Positions 1-7,660 of a stretch of 7,986 nucleotides of DNA are shown here, in pieces; position 1 is the first letter of the stretch, and each line of letters begins with the position of its first letter. The translations under genes and the position numbers were made by a program. Location: contig CAYZYS010000096.1 in assembly GCA_964482605.1 (NCBI GenBank), positions 1-7,986 of the forward strand. The letters are read 5' to 3'. The notes under the pieces were generated by a model that saw only the letters and a list, made by a program, of their open reading frames with translations, was not told where the DNA came from and searched no databases. The DNA comes from Bacteroides_F sp964482605 (GTDB lineage: Bacteria; Bacillota; Clostridia; Lachnospirales; Lachnospiraceae).

Positions 1-1824
1 AAGGAGCTTAACGGTGAGGTTGCGTCAATCGTGCTTGAGTACAATATGGCGGCACCTGATGGAAGCGGTGGCTATGACAGCTATTATGTGGACGAGTATT
101 ACAGGATAAGGCAGTCCGGAAGCCAGATGTACCTCCTTAATTACGAGAGGGAGACGAACCAGGTGTTTGACAGCAGGAATGACCTCATGGAAAGCTCAAG
201 GATTAACCTTGGCATATCCTCTGAGGAGACTGCCACCGTCACTGATTCGGAGGACGGAAGGTATACGTGCTTTGTAAGGCAGGGGAACCTCTGGTGCTTT
301 GACAATGATGGCAACATGTTCACAAGGGTGTTCTCCTTTGAGGATGAATCGTCGGATGGTGTCAGGGAAAGCTATAACCAGCATGACATAAAGGTCATGG
401 AGGTGGCAGCGGGCGGCGACATTGATTTCATTGTGTATGGCTACATGAACCGTGGTGAGCATGAGGGCGAGATTGGCGTGTCATTGTGCCGCTATGCCGC
501 AAAGGACAACCGTGTGACGGAGCTCATATACATTCCCGTGACAGTGCCGTACCAGGTGCTTTCACAGAACATCGGGCAGGTGGCATACATCGGCGCCAAC
601 GGTGCATTTTACATACTGCTTGATGACGCCCTTTATTCGATAGACCTTACAAGTAAGGAAAAAATGACAGAGATAAGCGGGCTGAAGGATGAAACCTACT
701 CCGTGTCAGAGGATGGTACGGCAATCGCGTACAGCACCAGTGGCGACGTGTACGACACCACAACCATCAGGATATTCAACATGGCCACGGGCAGTGATTA
801 TGAGATTGGCTGTGACGAGGGAGAAAGGCTGAGGATTCTCGGTTATATAAAAAATGACCTGGCATATGGCAGGGTACGCCTGGAGGACATGGTTAAGTAC
901 CAGCATGGCGGCGTGATGTTTCCAATGTACAGTGTGGAGATAATGGACTCCGGCAATGAGGTCATCAAGACCTATGAAAATGACGGGATATATGTAAGTG
1001 ATGCCGTTGTGTCGGGCATGCGCCTGTCCATGAGCCGTGTCACAAGAAATGAGGATGGGGAATATGTGTCGGTTGACATGGACCAGCTTCTCAACAAGGA
1101 TGAGAACAACCAGGACAATGGGGCATATGTTGAGGTGGTAACAACCCAGGACAGGAAAAAGGAACTGTACATTGATCTGTCAAACCGTGTGTCCAACGTG
1201 AAAAATGTGTCAATGAGAACCTCTGCTTCCGTGGAATTTTCAGAAGGCGAGATACTGCATGTGGATGCCTCATTTGATGATGCGGGAAGGTATTACGTGT
1301 ATGGCTTTGGCAGGTTCCAGGGGAGCTTCACATCCCTTGTCAGGGCGCTTGAGGTGGCATATGACACATATGGCGTGGTGTATGACAATCAGGATGTGGC
1401 GGTCTGGAAGAGGTACAGGCAGACTTCGGCGTCCGTTGGCGGTGTGCAGGATTTGCTCAGGGCAAGCGATGATTCATTTGCGGGAAGCCTTGACATTTTG
1501 CTGAGATTTTGCGGGATTGACGCAGACAGCAGTGAATACCTTGCGCAGGGAAAGGATGCCCTTGAGATTATCGAGCTCAACCAGGGCCTTACCGCGATGA
1601 ACCTCCAGGGTGCGACGCTGTCAATGGTGCTGTATTATGTAAATGTTGGCATTCCCGTGATTGGCAGGTATGGTTCGGGAAGCTATGTGCTGATAACGGG
1701 GTATGATTCAAAAAATGTCACCTTTTATGACACGGGTTCCGCAAAGAGCGTCACAACCGACATAACCTCAGCGGAAAAGACATTTGAGCAGTGGGGAAAT
1801 CTTTTTGTGACATATATGAGGTAG
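1..1824 (+). CDS. Beta-propeller protein with C-terminal degenerate C39-like peptidase domain (5' end missing)
   Basis: The frame is open from the first base of the window to the TAG stop, giving 607 codons, so the true start lies upstream; the GTG at 31 is only an internal Val codon. Counting the first codon as residue 1, the first ~400 residues alternate short beta-strand-like stretches with SEDG-type turns (near residue 83 and SEDGTAIAY at 236-244), as in TolB/WD-like propellers. A linker region (431-471) ends in VWKR. Residues ~480-607 resemble the papain-fold C39-like family: DDSFAGSLDILL lines up with the usual DCGPAALAM helix, and GIPVIG...SYVLITGYD with the GxPVI...GHYVLITGYD strand pair. 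In that alignment the catalytic Cys is Ser492 and the His is Ser561, while Asp577 is kept. Cys504 (FCGID) is the only nearby Cys. The role is not recognised; a binding or scaffold function on the cell surface is an inference. It lies 7 nt before a PBP gene and probably shares its transcript. A signal peptide or anchor cannot be seen because the N-terminus is absent. Confidence 0.8.
   Translation, partial: KELNGEVASIVLEYNMAAPDGSGGYDSYYVDEYYRIRQSGSQMYLLNYERETNQVFDSRNDLMESSRINLGISSEETATVTDSEDGRYTCFVRQGNLWCFDNDGNMFTRVFSFEDESSDGVRESYNQHDIKVMEVAAGGDIDFIVYGYMNRGEHEGEIGVSLCRYAAKDNRVTELIYIPVTVPYQVLSQNIGQVAYIGANGAFYILLDDALYSIDLTSKEKMTEISGLKDETYSVSEDGTAIAYSTSGDVYDTTTIRIFNMATGSDYEIGCDEGERLRILGYIKNDLAYGRVRLEDMVKYQHGGVMFPMYSVEIMDSGNEVIKTYENDGIYVSDAVVSGMRLSMSRVTRNEDGEYVSVDMDQLLNKDENNQDNGAYVEVVTTQDRKKELYIDLSNRVSNVKNVSMRTSASVEFSEGEILHVDASFDDAGRYYVYGFGRFQGSFTSLVRALEVAYDTYGVVYDNQDVAVWKRYRQTSASVGGVQDLLRASDDSFAGSLDILLRFCGIDADSSEYLAQGKDALEIIELNQGLTAMNLQGATLSMVLYYVNVGIPVIGRYGSGSYVLITGYDSKNVTFYDTGSAKSVTTDITSAEKTFEQWGNLFVTYMR
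1818..1821 (+). promoter_or_regulatory. Ribosome binding site for the class A PBP gene
   Basis: GAGG lies inside the last codons of the upstream gene. It is 10 nt before the ATG at 1832 but only 4 nt before the in-frame GTG at 1826. The spacing and codon type favour ATG 1832 as the start. Placing the site inside the preceding gene suggests coupled translation of the two. Confidence 0.5.
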
Positions 1825-1831
1825 TGTGGTA

Positions 1832-4093
1832 ATGGCATTAACCAAACGTAAGAAAAAGAGGATAAGGCGCTTTATATTGCTTGTGCTGCTTGTGGTATTT
1901 GGCATTGCCGTGATACTGCTGCTTCCGGTGGTGTTCAGGCTTGACAGCCTGAAAAAGTCGGCGGCGCAAACGATTGCCAAAACAACTGCGGACACATTTC
2001 GCTCAACACAGACCACCGTGGCATATGACACCAATGGTGATGTGCTCATGACCATGAGGAGCGCCAAGGACATGTATTATGTTGAATATGCTGACATCCC
2101 GCAGGGAATCATAGATGCCTTCGTGGTGACGGAGGACAGGAAGTTCTTCAGCCATAACGGCATAGACCTAAAGAGCATAGTCAGGGCGATGAAGGCAAAC
2201 AGCGAGAGCGACGAGATTGAGCAGGGGGCAAGCACAATCACCCAGCAGCTTGTGAAGAACATGTTCCTGAGCCAGGAGGTGAGCTGGAACCGCAAGATAA
2301 CGGAGATTTTCATGGCCCTTGAGATGGAGAAGAAGTACAGCAAGGAGCAGATACTTGAGTTTTACCTGAACAACATATATTTTGCCAATGGCTGTTACGG
2401 TGTTGAATCTGCGGCAAGGGGGTATTTCAACAAGGGCATTGGCGAGCTGGACTATTCCCAGCTGGCATTTCTTGCGGCAATACCAAACAACCCGACGAAA
2501 TATGACCCGTTTGAGAACATGGACAATACCCTTGAGCGCCGTGACCTTGTGCTTAGGCAGATGTATGAGGCGGACATGATTAACACCGTCAATTATTCGG
2601 ATGCAATTCAGGAGGAGATTGAGCTTGACCCACAGAAATCCGGTTATGACGATTATGTTGACACGTATGTGAGGAGATGTGCCACGGAAGCGATGATGGA
2701 GTCGCTTGGGTTTCAGTTTCAGACTAATTTTGAGTCGGATGAGGCTTATGATGATTACTGCGAAAGATATGACGTGTATTACGGCATGGCACAGAGGAAG
2801 CTGTTTGGCGGAGGGTATCTCATATACACCTCGATTGACCCGAAGCTCCAGAACAGGCTACAGGCTGTGATAGACCAGGATTTGTCGGGCTTTTCAGAGG
2901 TAAATGATGAGGGGGTGTATGCACTTCAGGCGGCATCCATCTGCATAGACAATTCCAACGGCTATGTCGTGGCGGTTGTTGGCGGGAGAAGCCAGGAGCA
3001 TGACGGCTACACGCTGAACAGGGCATGGCAAAGCTACAGGCAGCCGGGCTCCACAATCAAGCCGTTGAATGTTTACCTGCCATTCCTGCAGCTTGGCAAC
3101 TCGCCTGACACAATTGTGAATGATGAGCAGATAAGCGGCGGGCCGGTCAATGCCGATGGCATTTACAGCGGTGAGATGACGCTTCGTGAGGCCGTCAGGG
3201 TGTCGAAGAACACCGTCGCGTGGAGCATATACCAGCAGATAACGCCAAAGGCAGGCACATCATACCTTTTGAGGCTTGGCTTCCGCAAGGTGTACGTTGA
3301 CAAGGAAAGGCTCACGGGAAGCATCGGCGGATTTACCTATGGCGTTACCACGGAGGAGATGGCAGGGGGATATGCGGCAATTGAAAATGATGGCATATAT
3401 AGAAAACCAACCTGTGTAATGTCCATAACAATGCTGGACGGAAGCACTGTTGTTGACAATTCGGACAGGGGGACGCAGATATACCAGAAGAATGCAAGCA
3501 GGATGATGACGGACATGCTTACCACCGTTGTGAAGGAGGGAACCGGAAAGACGGCTGACATTGACAATGCCATTGTGGCGGGAAAGACGGGAACCACCAA
3601 TGACAACAAGGATTCATGGTTTGTGGGCTACAGCAGGTATTACACCACAAGCGTGTGGGTGGGGTATGACATACCGAGAACACTGGGGACTGCCGTTAAT
3701 TACAATAAATACATATGGCATGATTACATGGAGGCGATTCATGAGAATCTGCCAATCCTTGACTTTGGTGCATACGAGGATGAGGCGAGCAACACGGGCA
3801 CACGGACGGAGACACAGACGGAAAGCACAGGCAGCACCGTGGCTGCATCAACCAAGGCGCAGGAATCGCTTGGTGACAGGGACGCAGATGTGAGCGGCCT
3901 TGGTGACAGGGATGGAACTGCGGGGGCCGGAGGTGATGCGGCGGGCAGCAGACCTGATTTGGCCAATAACGGGACGGCAGGCCAGAACGGCGTGGGCGTC
4001 TATGGCGGTGACAGGGATGCAGCCACATGGGATGGCGAAAAGCAGGACGCCACAATCCCCGAATCGAAGGGCGCGGCTGGCGGCTGGCGGTAA
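1832..4093 (+). CDS. Class A penicillin-binding protein (bifunctional glycosyltransferase/transpeptidase, PBP1A type)
   Basis: This enzyme polymerises lipid II into glycan strands and cross-links the stem peptides on the outer face of the membrane. The 753-residue product starts with a Lys/Arg-rich cytoplasmic stretch and one membrane anchor (about 14-36). The GT51 domain follows: EDRKFFSHNGID with catalytic Glu101, QGASTITQQ (131-139), RKITE (154-158) and ILEFYLNNIYF (174-184). The transpeptidase domain has all three penicillin-binding motifs: STIK with nucleophile Ser407, SKN (458-460) and KTGT (585-588). Both activities should therefore be intact. From about residue 652 the protein ends in a ~100-residue Thr/Gly/Ala/Asp-rich tail with three GDRD units, probably an extended extracytoplasmic segment. 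The ATG at 1832 was preferred over the GTG at 1826 because of Shine-Dalgarno spacing. The stop is 40 nt before the next gene's preferred start. Family assignment is very secure; which PBP paralogue it is (ponA-like or other) cannot be told from this window. Confidence 0.97.
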   Translation: MALTKRKKKRIRRFILLVLLVVFGIAVILLLPVVFRLDSLKKSAAQTIAKTTADTFRSTQTTVAYDTNGDVLMTMRSAKDMYYVEYADIPQGIIDAFVVTEDRKFFSHNGIDLKSIVRAMKANSESDEIEQGASTITQQLVKNMFLSQEVSWNRKITEIFMALEMEKKYSKEQILEFYLNNIYFANGCYGVESAARGYFNKGIGELDYSQLAFLAAIPNNPTKYDPFENMDNTLERRDLVLRQMYEADMINTVNYSDAIQEEIELDPQKSGYDDYVDTYVRRCATEAMMESLGFQFQTNFESDEAYDDYCERYDVYYGMAQRKLFGGGYLIYTSIDPKLQNRLQAVIDQDLSGFSEVNDEGVYALQAASICIDNSNGYVVAVVGGRSQEHDGYTLNRAWQSYRQPGSTIKPLNVYLPFLQLGNSPDTIVNDEQISGGPVNADGIYSGEMTLREAVRVSKNTVAWSIYQQITPKAGTSYLLRLGFRKVYVDKERLTGSIGGFTYGVTTEEMAGGYAAIENDGIYRKPTCVMSITMLDGSTVVDNSDRGTQIYQKNASRMMTDMLTTVVKEGTGKTADIDNAIVAGKTGTTNDNKDSWFVGYSRYYTTSVWVGYDIPRTLGTAVNYNKYIWHDYMEAIHENLPILDFGAYEDEASNTGTRTETQTESTGSTVAASTKAQESLGDRDADVSGLGDRDGTAGAGGDAAGSRPDLANNGTAGQNGVGVYGGDRDAATWDGEKQDATIPESKGAAGGWR
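3869..4017 (+). repeat. Short in-frame repeat GGTGACAGGGA (three copies) in the PBP tail
   Basis: CTTGGTGACAGGGA occurs at 3869-3882 and again, identical, at 3899-3912, exactly 30 nt (10 codons) apart. The core GGTGACAGGGA recurs at 4007-4017, 105 nt (35 codons) after the second copy. All copies are in the same reading frame and encode G-D-R-D. The in-frame spacing and perfect identity suggest a duplicated peptide unit in the low-complexity C-terminal tail rather than a DNA-level element. Confidence 0.75.
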
Positions 4094-4122
4094 TGGAGCT
4101 ATATGGCACTGGTACTTGAAAT

Positions 4123-4126
4123 GGAG
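4123..4126 (+). promoter_or_regulatory. Ribosome binding site that decides the start of the GT-C-like gene
   Basis: GGAG lies 7 nt before the GTG at 4134 but only 1 nt before the in-frame ATG at 4128. No other good Shine-Dalgarno match serves the ATG. The spacing therefore favours the GTG start, although ATG 4128 would add only Met-Asn in front of it. Confidence 0.5.
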
Positions 4127-4133
4127 AATGAAT

Positions 4134-6209
4134 GTGACAGGTAGGAAGATATTGAAAAGAATTGCATTTGCCCTTGTGCTTGCGGTGCTTGCCGAGGTAT
4201 TCATATTTAATTACAGGTTTTGGTTTTCGCTTGGGAACAGCGAGGTGACGTTGTCAGATTATGAAAGCGGCGGGACGTTGATTTCCTTCAAGGGCAATTA
4301 TTATGTGAAGGCTGATAATACAGGGTACATTGAGATAAGCGGAATCAATGACCACATTAAGAATCTGCACCTTGACCTTGAGATAGTTGGCGGCAGTGAT
4401 TACAACACTGAAAGCGTGTACAATACCAAGTATGATGTGGTTGACGTTGACATTTATGCTGATGACAAGGGAAATTCTGAACCATTCCTGCTTGGGAGCA
4501 GGAGCATACTGCACAAAATCACACAAAGCCAGTATATGACGGTTCACCTTGCGGGCAACACGGACACGGTCCGGATTAATCTCAAGGCGTCAAAGGGTAC
4601 CATAATTGCCGTCAATTCAATATCCTACAATGCAATTGTGCCCATGACCTTTTCGGTTGTCAGGCTTTTGGTTGTCGTGGGAATTATGATGGTGTTCTCC
4701 ATAATCAGGCCAAGCTCCAAGGCGTACAATTACGTGTACAATGTAAAAAGCAAAAGGCAGCTTGCGGTCAAGGCGGGAACCATTGTGGCACTGTCGCTGT
4801 TTTTCTTCTGGCTGTGCAGTGCAAATCCATATTTCACTCATCCGCGGTGGCAGCACCATTACCAGTACCAGGACCTTGCGAAGGCATGGTCCGAGGGGAG
4901 CCTTAGCCTTACGGATGAGCCAAGCAGTGAGCTCCTTGCGATGGACAATCCATATGACACCAATTTGAGGGATTCGGAGAACATATCCTTTAGGTGGGAC
5001 AGTTCATTTTACAATGGGAAATACTACGTGTATTACGGTGTGCTTCCGGAAATCCTGTTTTACTTCCCGTGGTATATTGTCACGCACCAGGACTTCAGCA
5101 CCTACATTGGGATATTTATTTTGGGCGTGGTGCTGATTGCGGGGATGTTCCATCTTTTAAGCTCTGTTGTGCAGAGGTGGTTTAAAAATACGTCTTTTTT
5201 ATTGTACCTTATGACTGCTGTCACGTCATGCATAGGATGTGGCGTCCTACTTGGCATGATAAGACCTGATTTTTATACAATGCCGCTTCTCATGGCGGTT
5301 GATTTATCCATATGGGGGCTGTCCTTCTGGGTTAAGTCCGTCACAAGGGATGAGACGGGAAAGAGGCACCTTAAGGCGAGGTGGCTTTTTGTGGGCTCGC
5401 TTTTGATGGCGCTGGTCTCCGCCTCAAGACCACAGCTTTTGGTTATGTCATTTGTTGCAATTCCGCTGTTTTGGAACAATGTGTTTCGGGACAGGGAGCT
5501 TCTGTACGGCAAGTGGAAGAACACGCTGGGCCTTGTCATGCCATATGTGGTTGTGGCGGCGGCAGTTATGGTGTATAATTATGCACGGTTTGGTTCGCCG
5601 TTTGATTATGGTGCCAATTACAACCTCACCACCAACGACATGACCGTCAGGGGCTTCCAGATGGGAAGGACCTTTTTGGGGCTGTTTTACTTCCTGTTCC
5701 AGGTGCCTGAAATTGACGGAACATGGCCATTCTGGAATGTGTCGGCGGTATCGACCACCTACCTGGGGACGACCATTTATGAAAACATGTGCGGTGGGCT
5801 TATTGCCTGCAACCTTTGGCTGTGGCCTCTGTTTGCGGTTGTACTGAAGGCGAAGGGCATATGGAAGGACAGGCGGTGCCTGCTTTTCCTTAGGGGCTGC
5901 CTCGTCATGGGCATTATAATAATCATTGCGGACACGCAGATGGCGGGAATCCTTCCAAGGTACATAATGGACTTTGGGTGGATATTCTTCCTTGTGGCGG
6001 CGGCAGTCATGTACACGCTTGAGGAGTGGATTCGCGACAAGAATTACCATACATTGAGGCGTGCATTCAGGTATTTCATGATGGTGGCATTTGCCCAGGC
6101 AATAATATATAATTTCTTCAGGATTTTCATTACGGACTCGGAGAGCGTCATGGAGGGCAATCCTGCGTTTTACTATGGGATAATGCACCTGATGGCATTC
6201 TGGCTGTAA
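4134..6209 (+). CDS. Polytopic membrane protein, probable GT-C-type glycosyltransferase
   Basis: The product is 691 residues from GTG 4134, or 693 from ATG 4128, which is the numbering used here. One membrane segment near the N-terminus (about 11-28) is followed by a ~135-residue soluble, beta-rich region (about 37-170) expected outside the membrane. A second segment (173-193), a third (216-233) and many more hydrophobic helices follow. After the third helix, HHYQYQDLAKAWSEGSLSL matches the first-loop pattern of PMT/ArnT-like enzymes (acidic residue, then A...G.L). Further on, NPYD (274-277), YNGKYY (295-300) with the following YYGVLPE, and later RFGSPFDYGANY are typical of uncharacterised GT-C relatives. 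Known relatives move a sugar from a polyprenyl-phosphate donor to an acceptor on the outer face; that reaction here is an inference, and neither donor nor acceptor can be named. The last helix ends almost at the C-terminus. Context with a PBP suggests envelope or wall-glycan decoration. A non-enzymatic membrane protein is the main alternative. Confidence 0.8.
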   Translation: MTGRKILKRIAFALVLAVLAEVFIFNYRFWFSLGNSEVTLSDYESGGTLISFKGNYYVKADNTGYIEISGINDHIKNLHLDLEIVGGSDYNTESVYNTKYDVVDVDIYADDKGNSEPFLLGSRSILHKITQSQYMTVHLAGNTDTVRINLKASKGTIIAVNSISYNAIVPMTFSVVRLLVVVGIMMVFSIIRPSSKAYNYVYNVKSKRQLAVKAGTIVALSLFFFWLCSANPYFTHPRWQHHYQYQDLAKAWSEGSLSLTDEPSSELLAMDNPYDTNLRDSENISFRWDSSFYNGKYYVYYGVLPEILFYFPWYIVTHQDFSTYIGIFILGVVLIAGMFHLLSSVVQRWFKNTSFLLYLMTAVTSCIGCGVLLGMIRPDFYTMPLLMAVDLSIWGLSFWVKSVTRDETGKRHLKARWLFVGSLLMALVSASRPQLLVMSFVAIPLFWNNVFRDRELLYGKWKNTLGLVMPYVVVAAAVMVYNYARFGSPFDYGANYNLTTNDMTVRGFQMGRTFLGLFYFLFQVPEIDGTWPFWNVSAVSTTYLGTTIYENMCGGLIACNLWLWPLFAVVLKAKGIWKDRRCLLFLRGCLVMGIIIIIADTQMAGILPRYIMDFGWIFFLVAAAVMYTLEEWIRDKNYHTLRRAFRYFMMVAFAQAIIYNFFRIFITDSESVMEGNPAFYYGIMHLMAFWL

Positions 6210-6245
6210 ATGTGGATTTCGCTGGGGGACTAATGAAAAAGAATC

Positions 6246-6249
6246 GAGG
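6246..6249 (+). promoter_or_regulatory. Ribosome binding site of the MATE gene
   Basis: GAGG is 6 nt upstream of ATG 6256. The ATG at 6251 lies in another frame and is too close to this site to compete. Confidence 0.6.
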
Positions 6250-6255
6250 TATGAC

Positions 6256-7584
6256 ATGAACAAGGATTTGACAGTTGGGAAACCGGAAAAGGTATTGTGG
6301 GAATTTTGCATTCCGTTGTTCGGGAGCATTGTGTTCCAGCAGTTGTACAACATTGCGGACAGCCTGGTGGCGGGAAAGTTCATCGGTGAAAATGCGCTGG
6401 CGGCAGTGGGCAACAGCTATGAAATCACGCTTATCTTCATAGCCTTTGCATTTGGCTGCAACATTGGCTGTTCGGTGATTGTCTCACAGCTTTTTGGCGC
6501 AAAGAAGCTGGATGACATGAAGACGTCAGTGTACACAACGTGGATTTCAAGCGCAGTGCTGTGCGCAGTGCTGATGGCTGCGGGTTTCCTGCTGTGCGGA
6601 AGCCTTCTGGGGTTGATTAATACTCCTTCGGAAATATTTGATGATTCGAAGCTGTATCTTAACATATACATATTAGGACTACCTTTTTTGTTCTTTTACA
6701 ATATAGCGACAGGCATCTTCTCAGCGCTTGGGGATTCAAGGACGCCGTTTGTGTTTCTTGCCTTTTCTTCAACCGCCAACATTATTGTTGACATATTCTT
6801 TGTGAAGGTGTTCGGCATGGGCGTTGACGGCGTTGCGTGGGCAACCTTCCTGTGCCAGGGGGTAAGCTGCGTCCTTGCCGTGTGTGTTGTGCAAAAAAGG
6901 ATGGCGGGGATTAAATGGACGGGAAAGGCAAGATATTTCTCCTGGGACATATTTGGCAAAATAGTCGTTATTGCAGTCCCAAGCATTCTGCAGCAGAGCT
7001 TCATATCCATTGGCAACATCATAATACAGAGTGTAATCAACGGCTTCGGACCGGGCGTAATTGCGGGGTATTCTGCGGCGGTTAAGCTCAACAACCTTGT
7101 GGTGACGTCATTTACCACGCTTGGCAACGGAATATCCAACTACACGGCACAGAACATCGGTGCTGGCATAATGCCAAGAATCAAGTCCGGCTTCAAGGCG
7201 GGGGTTAAGATGGTATGGACGATTTGCGTGCCAATTGTGCTGCTGTATTTTCTGGTGGGTGGAGTGCTTGTGGATTTCTTCATGAATGAGCCGTCGCAGC
7301 TTGCCCATGACACGGGTGTTGAGTTTTTGAGGATTCTGTCCCCATTTTATTTTGTGGTTTCGGTGAAGCTGGTGGCTGACGGAATCCTGAGGGGTGCGGG
7401 GCTTATGAGGAACTTCATGATATCAACCTTCACCGACCTCATACTGAGGGTTGCATTGGCAGTGGTCTTCTCAGCCTTCCTCGGTACGACGGGGATATGG
7501 TGCGCATGGCCGATAGGCTGGACGCTTGGGATGTGCCTGTCCGTGGCGTTTTATGCAAATGGCCCATGGAAAAAGGCAAAATAG
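6256..7584 (+). CDS. MATE family cation-coupled efflux transporter
   Basis: A 442-residue, almost wholly hydrophobic protein of the length usual for MATE exporters (12 helices in two similar bundles). The first bundle opens with IPLFGSIVFQQLYNIADSLV. Pro20 and Asp35 in helix 1 correspond to the conserved Pro and cation-binding Asp of NorM/DinF-type proteins. GDSRTPF (159-165) is the family's inter-helix loop signature, followed by the ANIIVDIFFV helix. The second bundle begins near Pro242 with VPSILQQS and contains a matching GN...NY.AQNIGAG stretch. Such carriers export cationic drugs or metabolites in exchange for Na+ or H+; substrate and coupling ion cannot be read from the sequence. ATG 6256 is chosen because GAGG at 6246-6249 sits 6 nt upstream and the protein begins at the usual family start. 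It is 46 nt downstream of the GT-C-like gene and probably co-transcribed. A role in exporting envelope material is possible but unsupported. Confidence 0.95.
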   Translation: MNKDLTVGKPEKVLWEFCIPLFGSIVFQQLYNIADSLVAGKFIGENALAAVGNSYEITLIFIAFAFGCNIGCSVIVSQLFGAKKLDDMKTSVYTTWISSAVLCAVLMAAGFLLCGSLLGLINTPSEIFDDSKLYLNIYILGLPFLFFYNIATGIFSALGDSRTPFVFLAFSSTANIIVDIFFVKVFGMGVDGVAWATFLCQGVSCVLAVCVVQKRMAGIKWTGKARYFSWDIFGKIVVIAVPSILQQSFISIGNIIIQSVINGFGPGVIAGYSAAVKLNNLVVTSFTTLGNGISNYTAQNIGAGIMPRIKSGFKAGVKMVWTICVPIVLLYFLVGGVLVDFFMNEPSQLAHDTGVEFLRILSPFYFVVSVKLVADGILRGAGLMRNFMISTFTDLILRVALAVVFSAFLGTTGIWCAWPIGWTLGMCLSVAFYANGPWKKAK

Positions 7585-7600
7585 CACATTGTTGTGCGAA

Positions 7601-7628
7601 TTGACATAATCCTGCATTGAAATAAAAA
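7601..7628 (+). promoter_or_regulatory. Candidate sigma-A promoter for the lipoprotein gene
   Basis: A perfect TTGACA (-35) at 7601-7606 is followed, after 16 nt, by TAAAAA at 7623-7628, which matches four of six bases of the -10 consensus. It lies just after the MATE stop codon, in the AT-rich spacer before the lipoprotein gene, and would give a leader of about 120 nt containing the two inverted-repeat structures. The -10 is weak. A second, poorer candidate is TATAAA at 7715-7720, which has no good -35 but would give a short leader. Confidence 0.4.
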
Positions 7629-7650
7629 CATTCAATTAAAAACATTGAAT
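7616..7650 (+). promoter_or_regulatory. Three-part AT-rich inverted repeat (possible operator or alternative hairpins)
   Basis: ATTGAA (7616-7621), TTCAAT (7631-7636) and ATTGAAT (7644-7650) lie in order. The middle arm is complementary to both flanking arms, so two mutually exclusive hairpins can form: loop of 9 nt on the left, and a 7-bp stem ATTCAAT/ATTGAAT with a 7-nt loop on the right. AAAAACATT is also directly repeated (7624-7632 and 7638-7646). The stems are AT-only apart from one G-C pair, so a protein-binding site overlapping the candidate promoter is as likely as an RNA switch. Confidence 0.35.
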
Positions 7651-7660
7651 TAGCACTGCC

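Noticed and set aside
3696..4109. Open frames on the - strand over the PBP tail (137 codons and overlapping ones)
   Set aside because: The tail is GC-rich and low in stop triplets in every frame. The products are Pro/His/Arg-rich with no signal or domain.
3900..4133. Upstream extension of the GT-C-like frame into the PBP gene
   Set aside because: The frame is open there but would add a polar, low-complexity stretch in front of a normal membrane anchor. The PBP frame is certain in this region, and the Shine-Dalgarno at 4123 supports the short start.
5551..6007. 16-bp identical repeat TTGTGGCGGCGGCAGT at 5551-5566 and 5992-6007
   Set aside because: Both copies encode the same common helix residues (Val-Ala-Ala-Ala-Val) in membrane segments, so shared codon choice explains it.
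5448..6413. A 321-codon open frame on the - strand across the GT-C-like and MATE genes
   Set aside because: It spans the end of one strongly supported gene, the gap and the start of another. Its product is rich in His, Pro and Arg with no recognisable domain, as expected for a mirror of hydrophobic codons.
7584..7597. Small hairpin GCACA-TTGT-TGTGC right after the MATE stop as an intrinsic terminator
   Set aside because: The stem is only 5 bp with a 4-nt loop, and it is followed by GAATTGACA rather than a T run.
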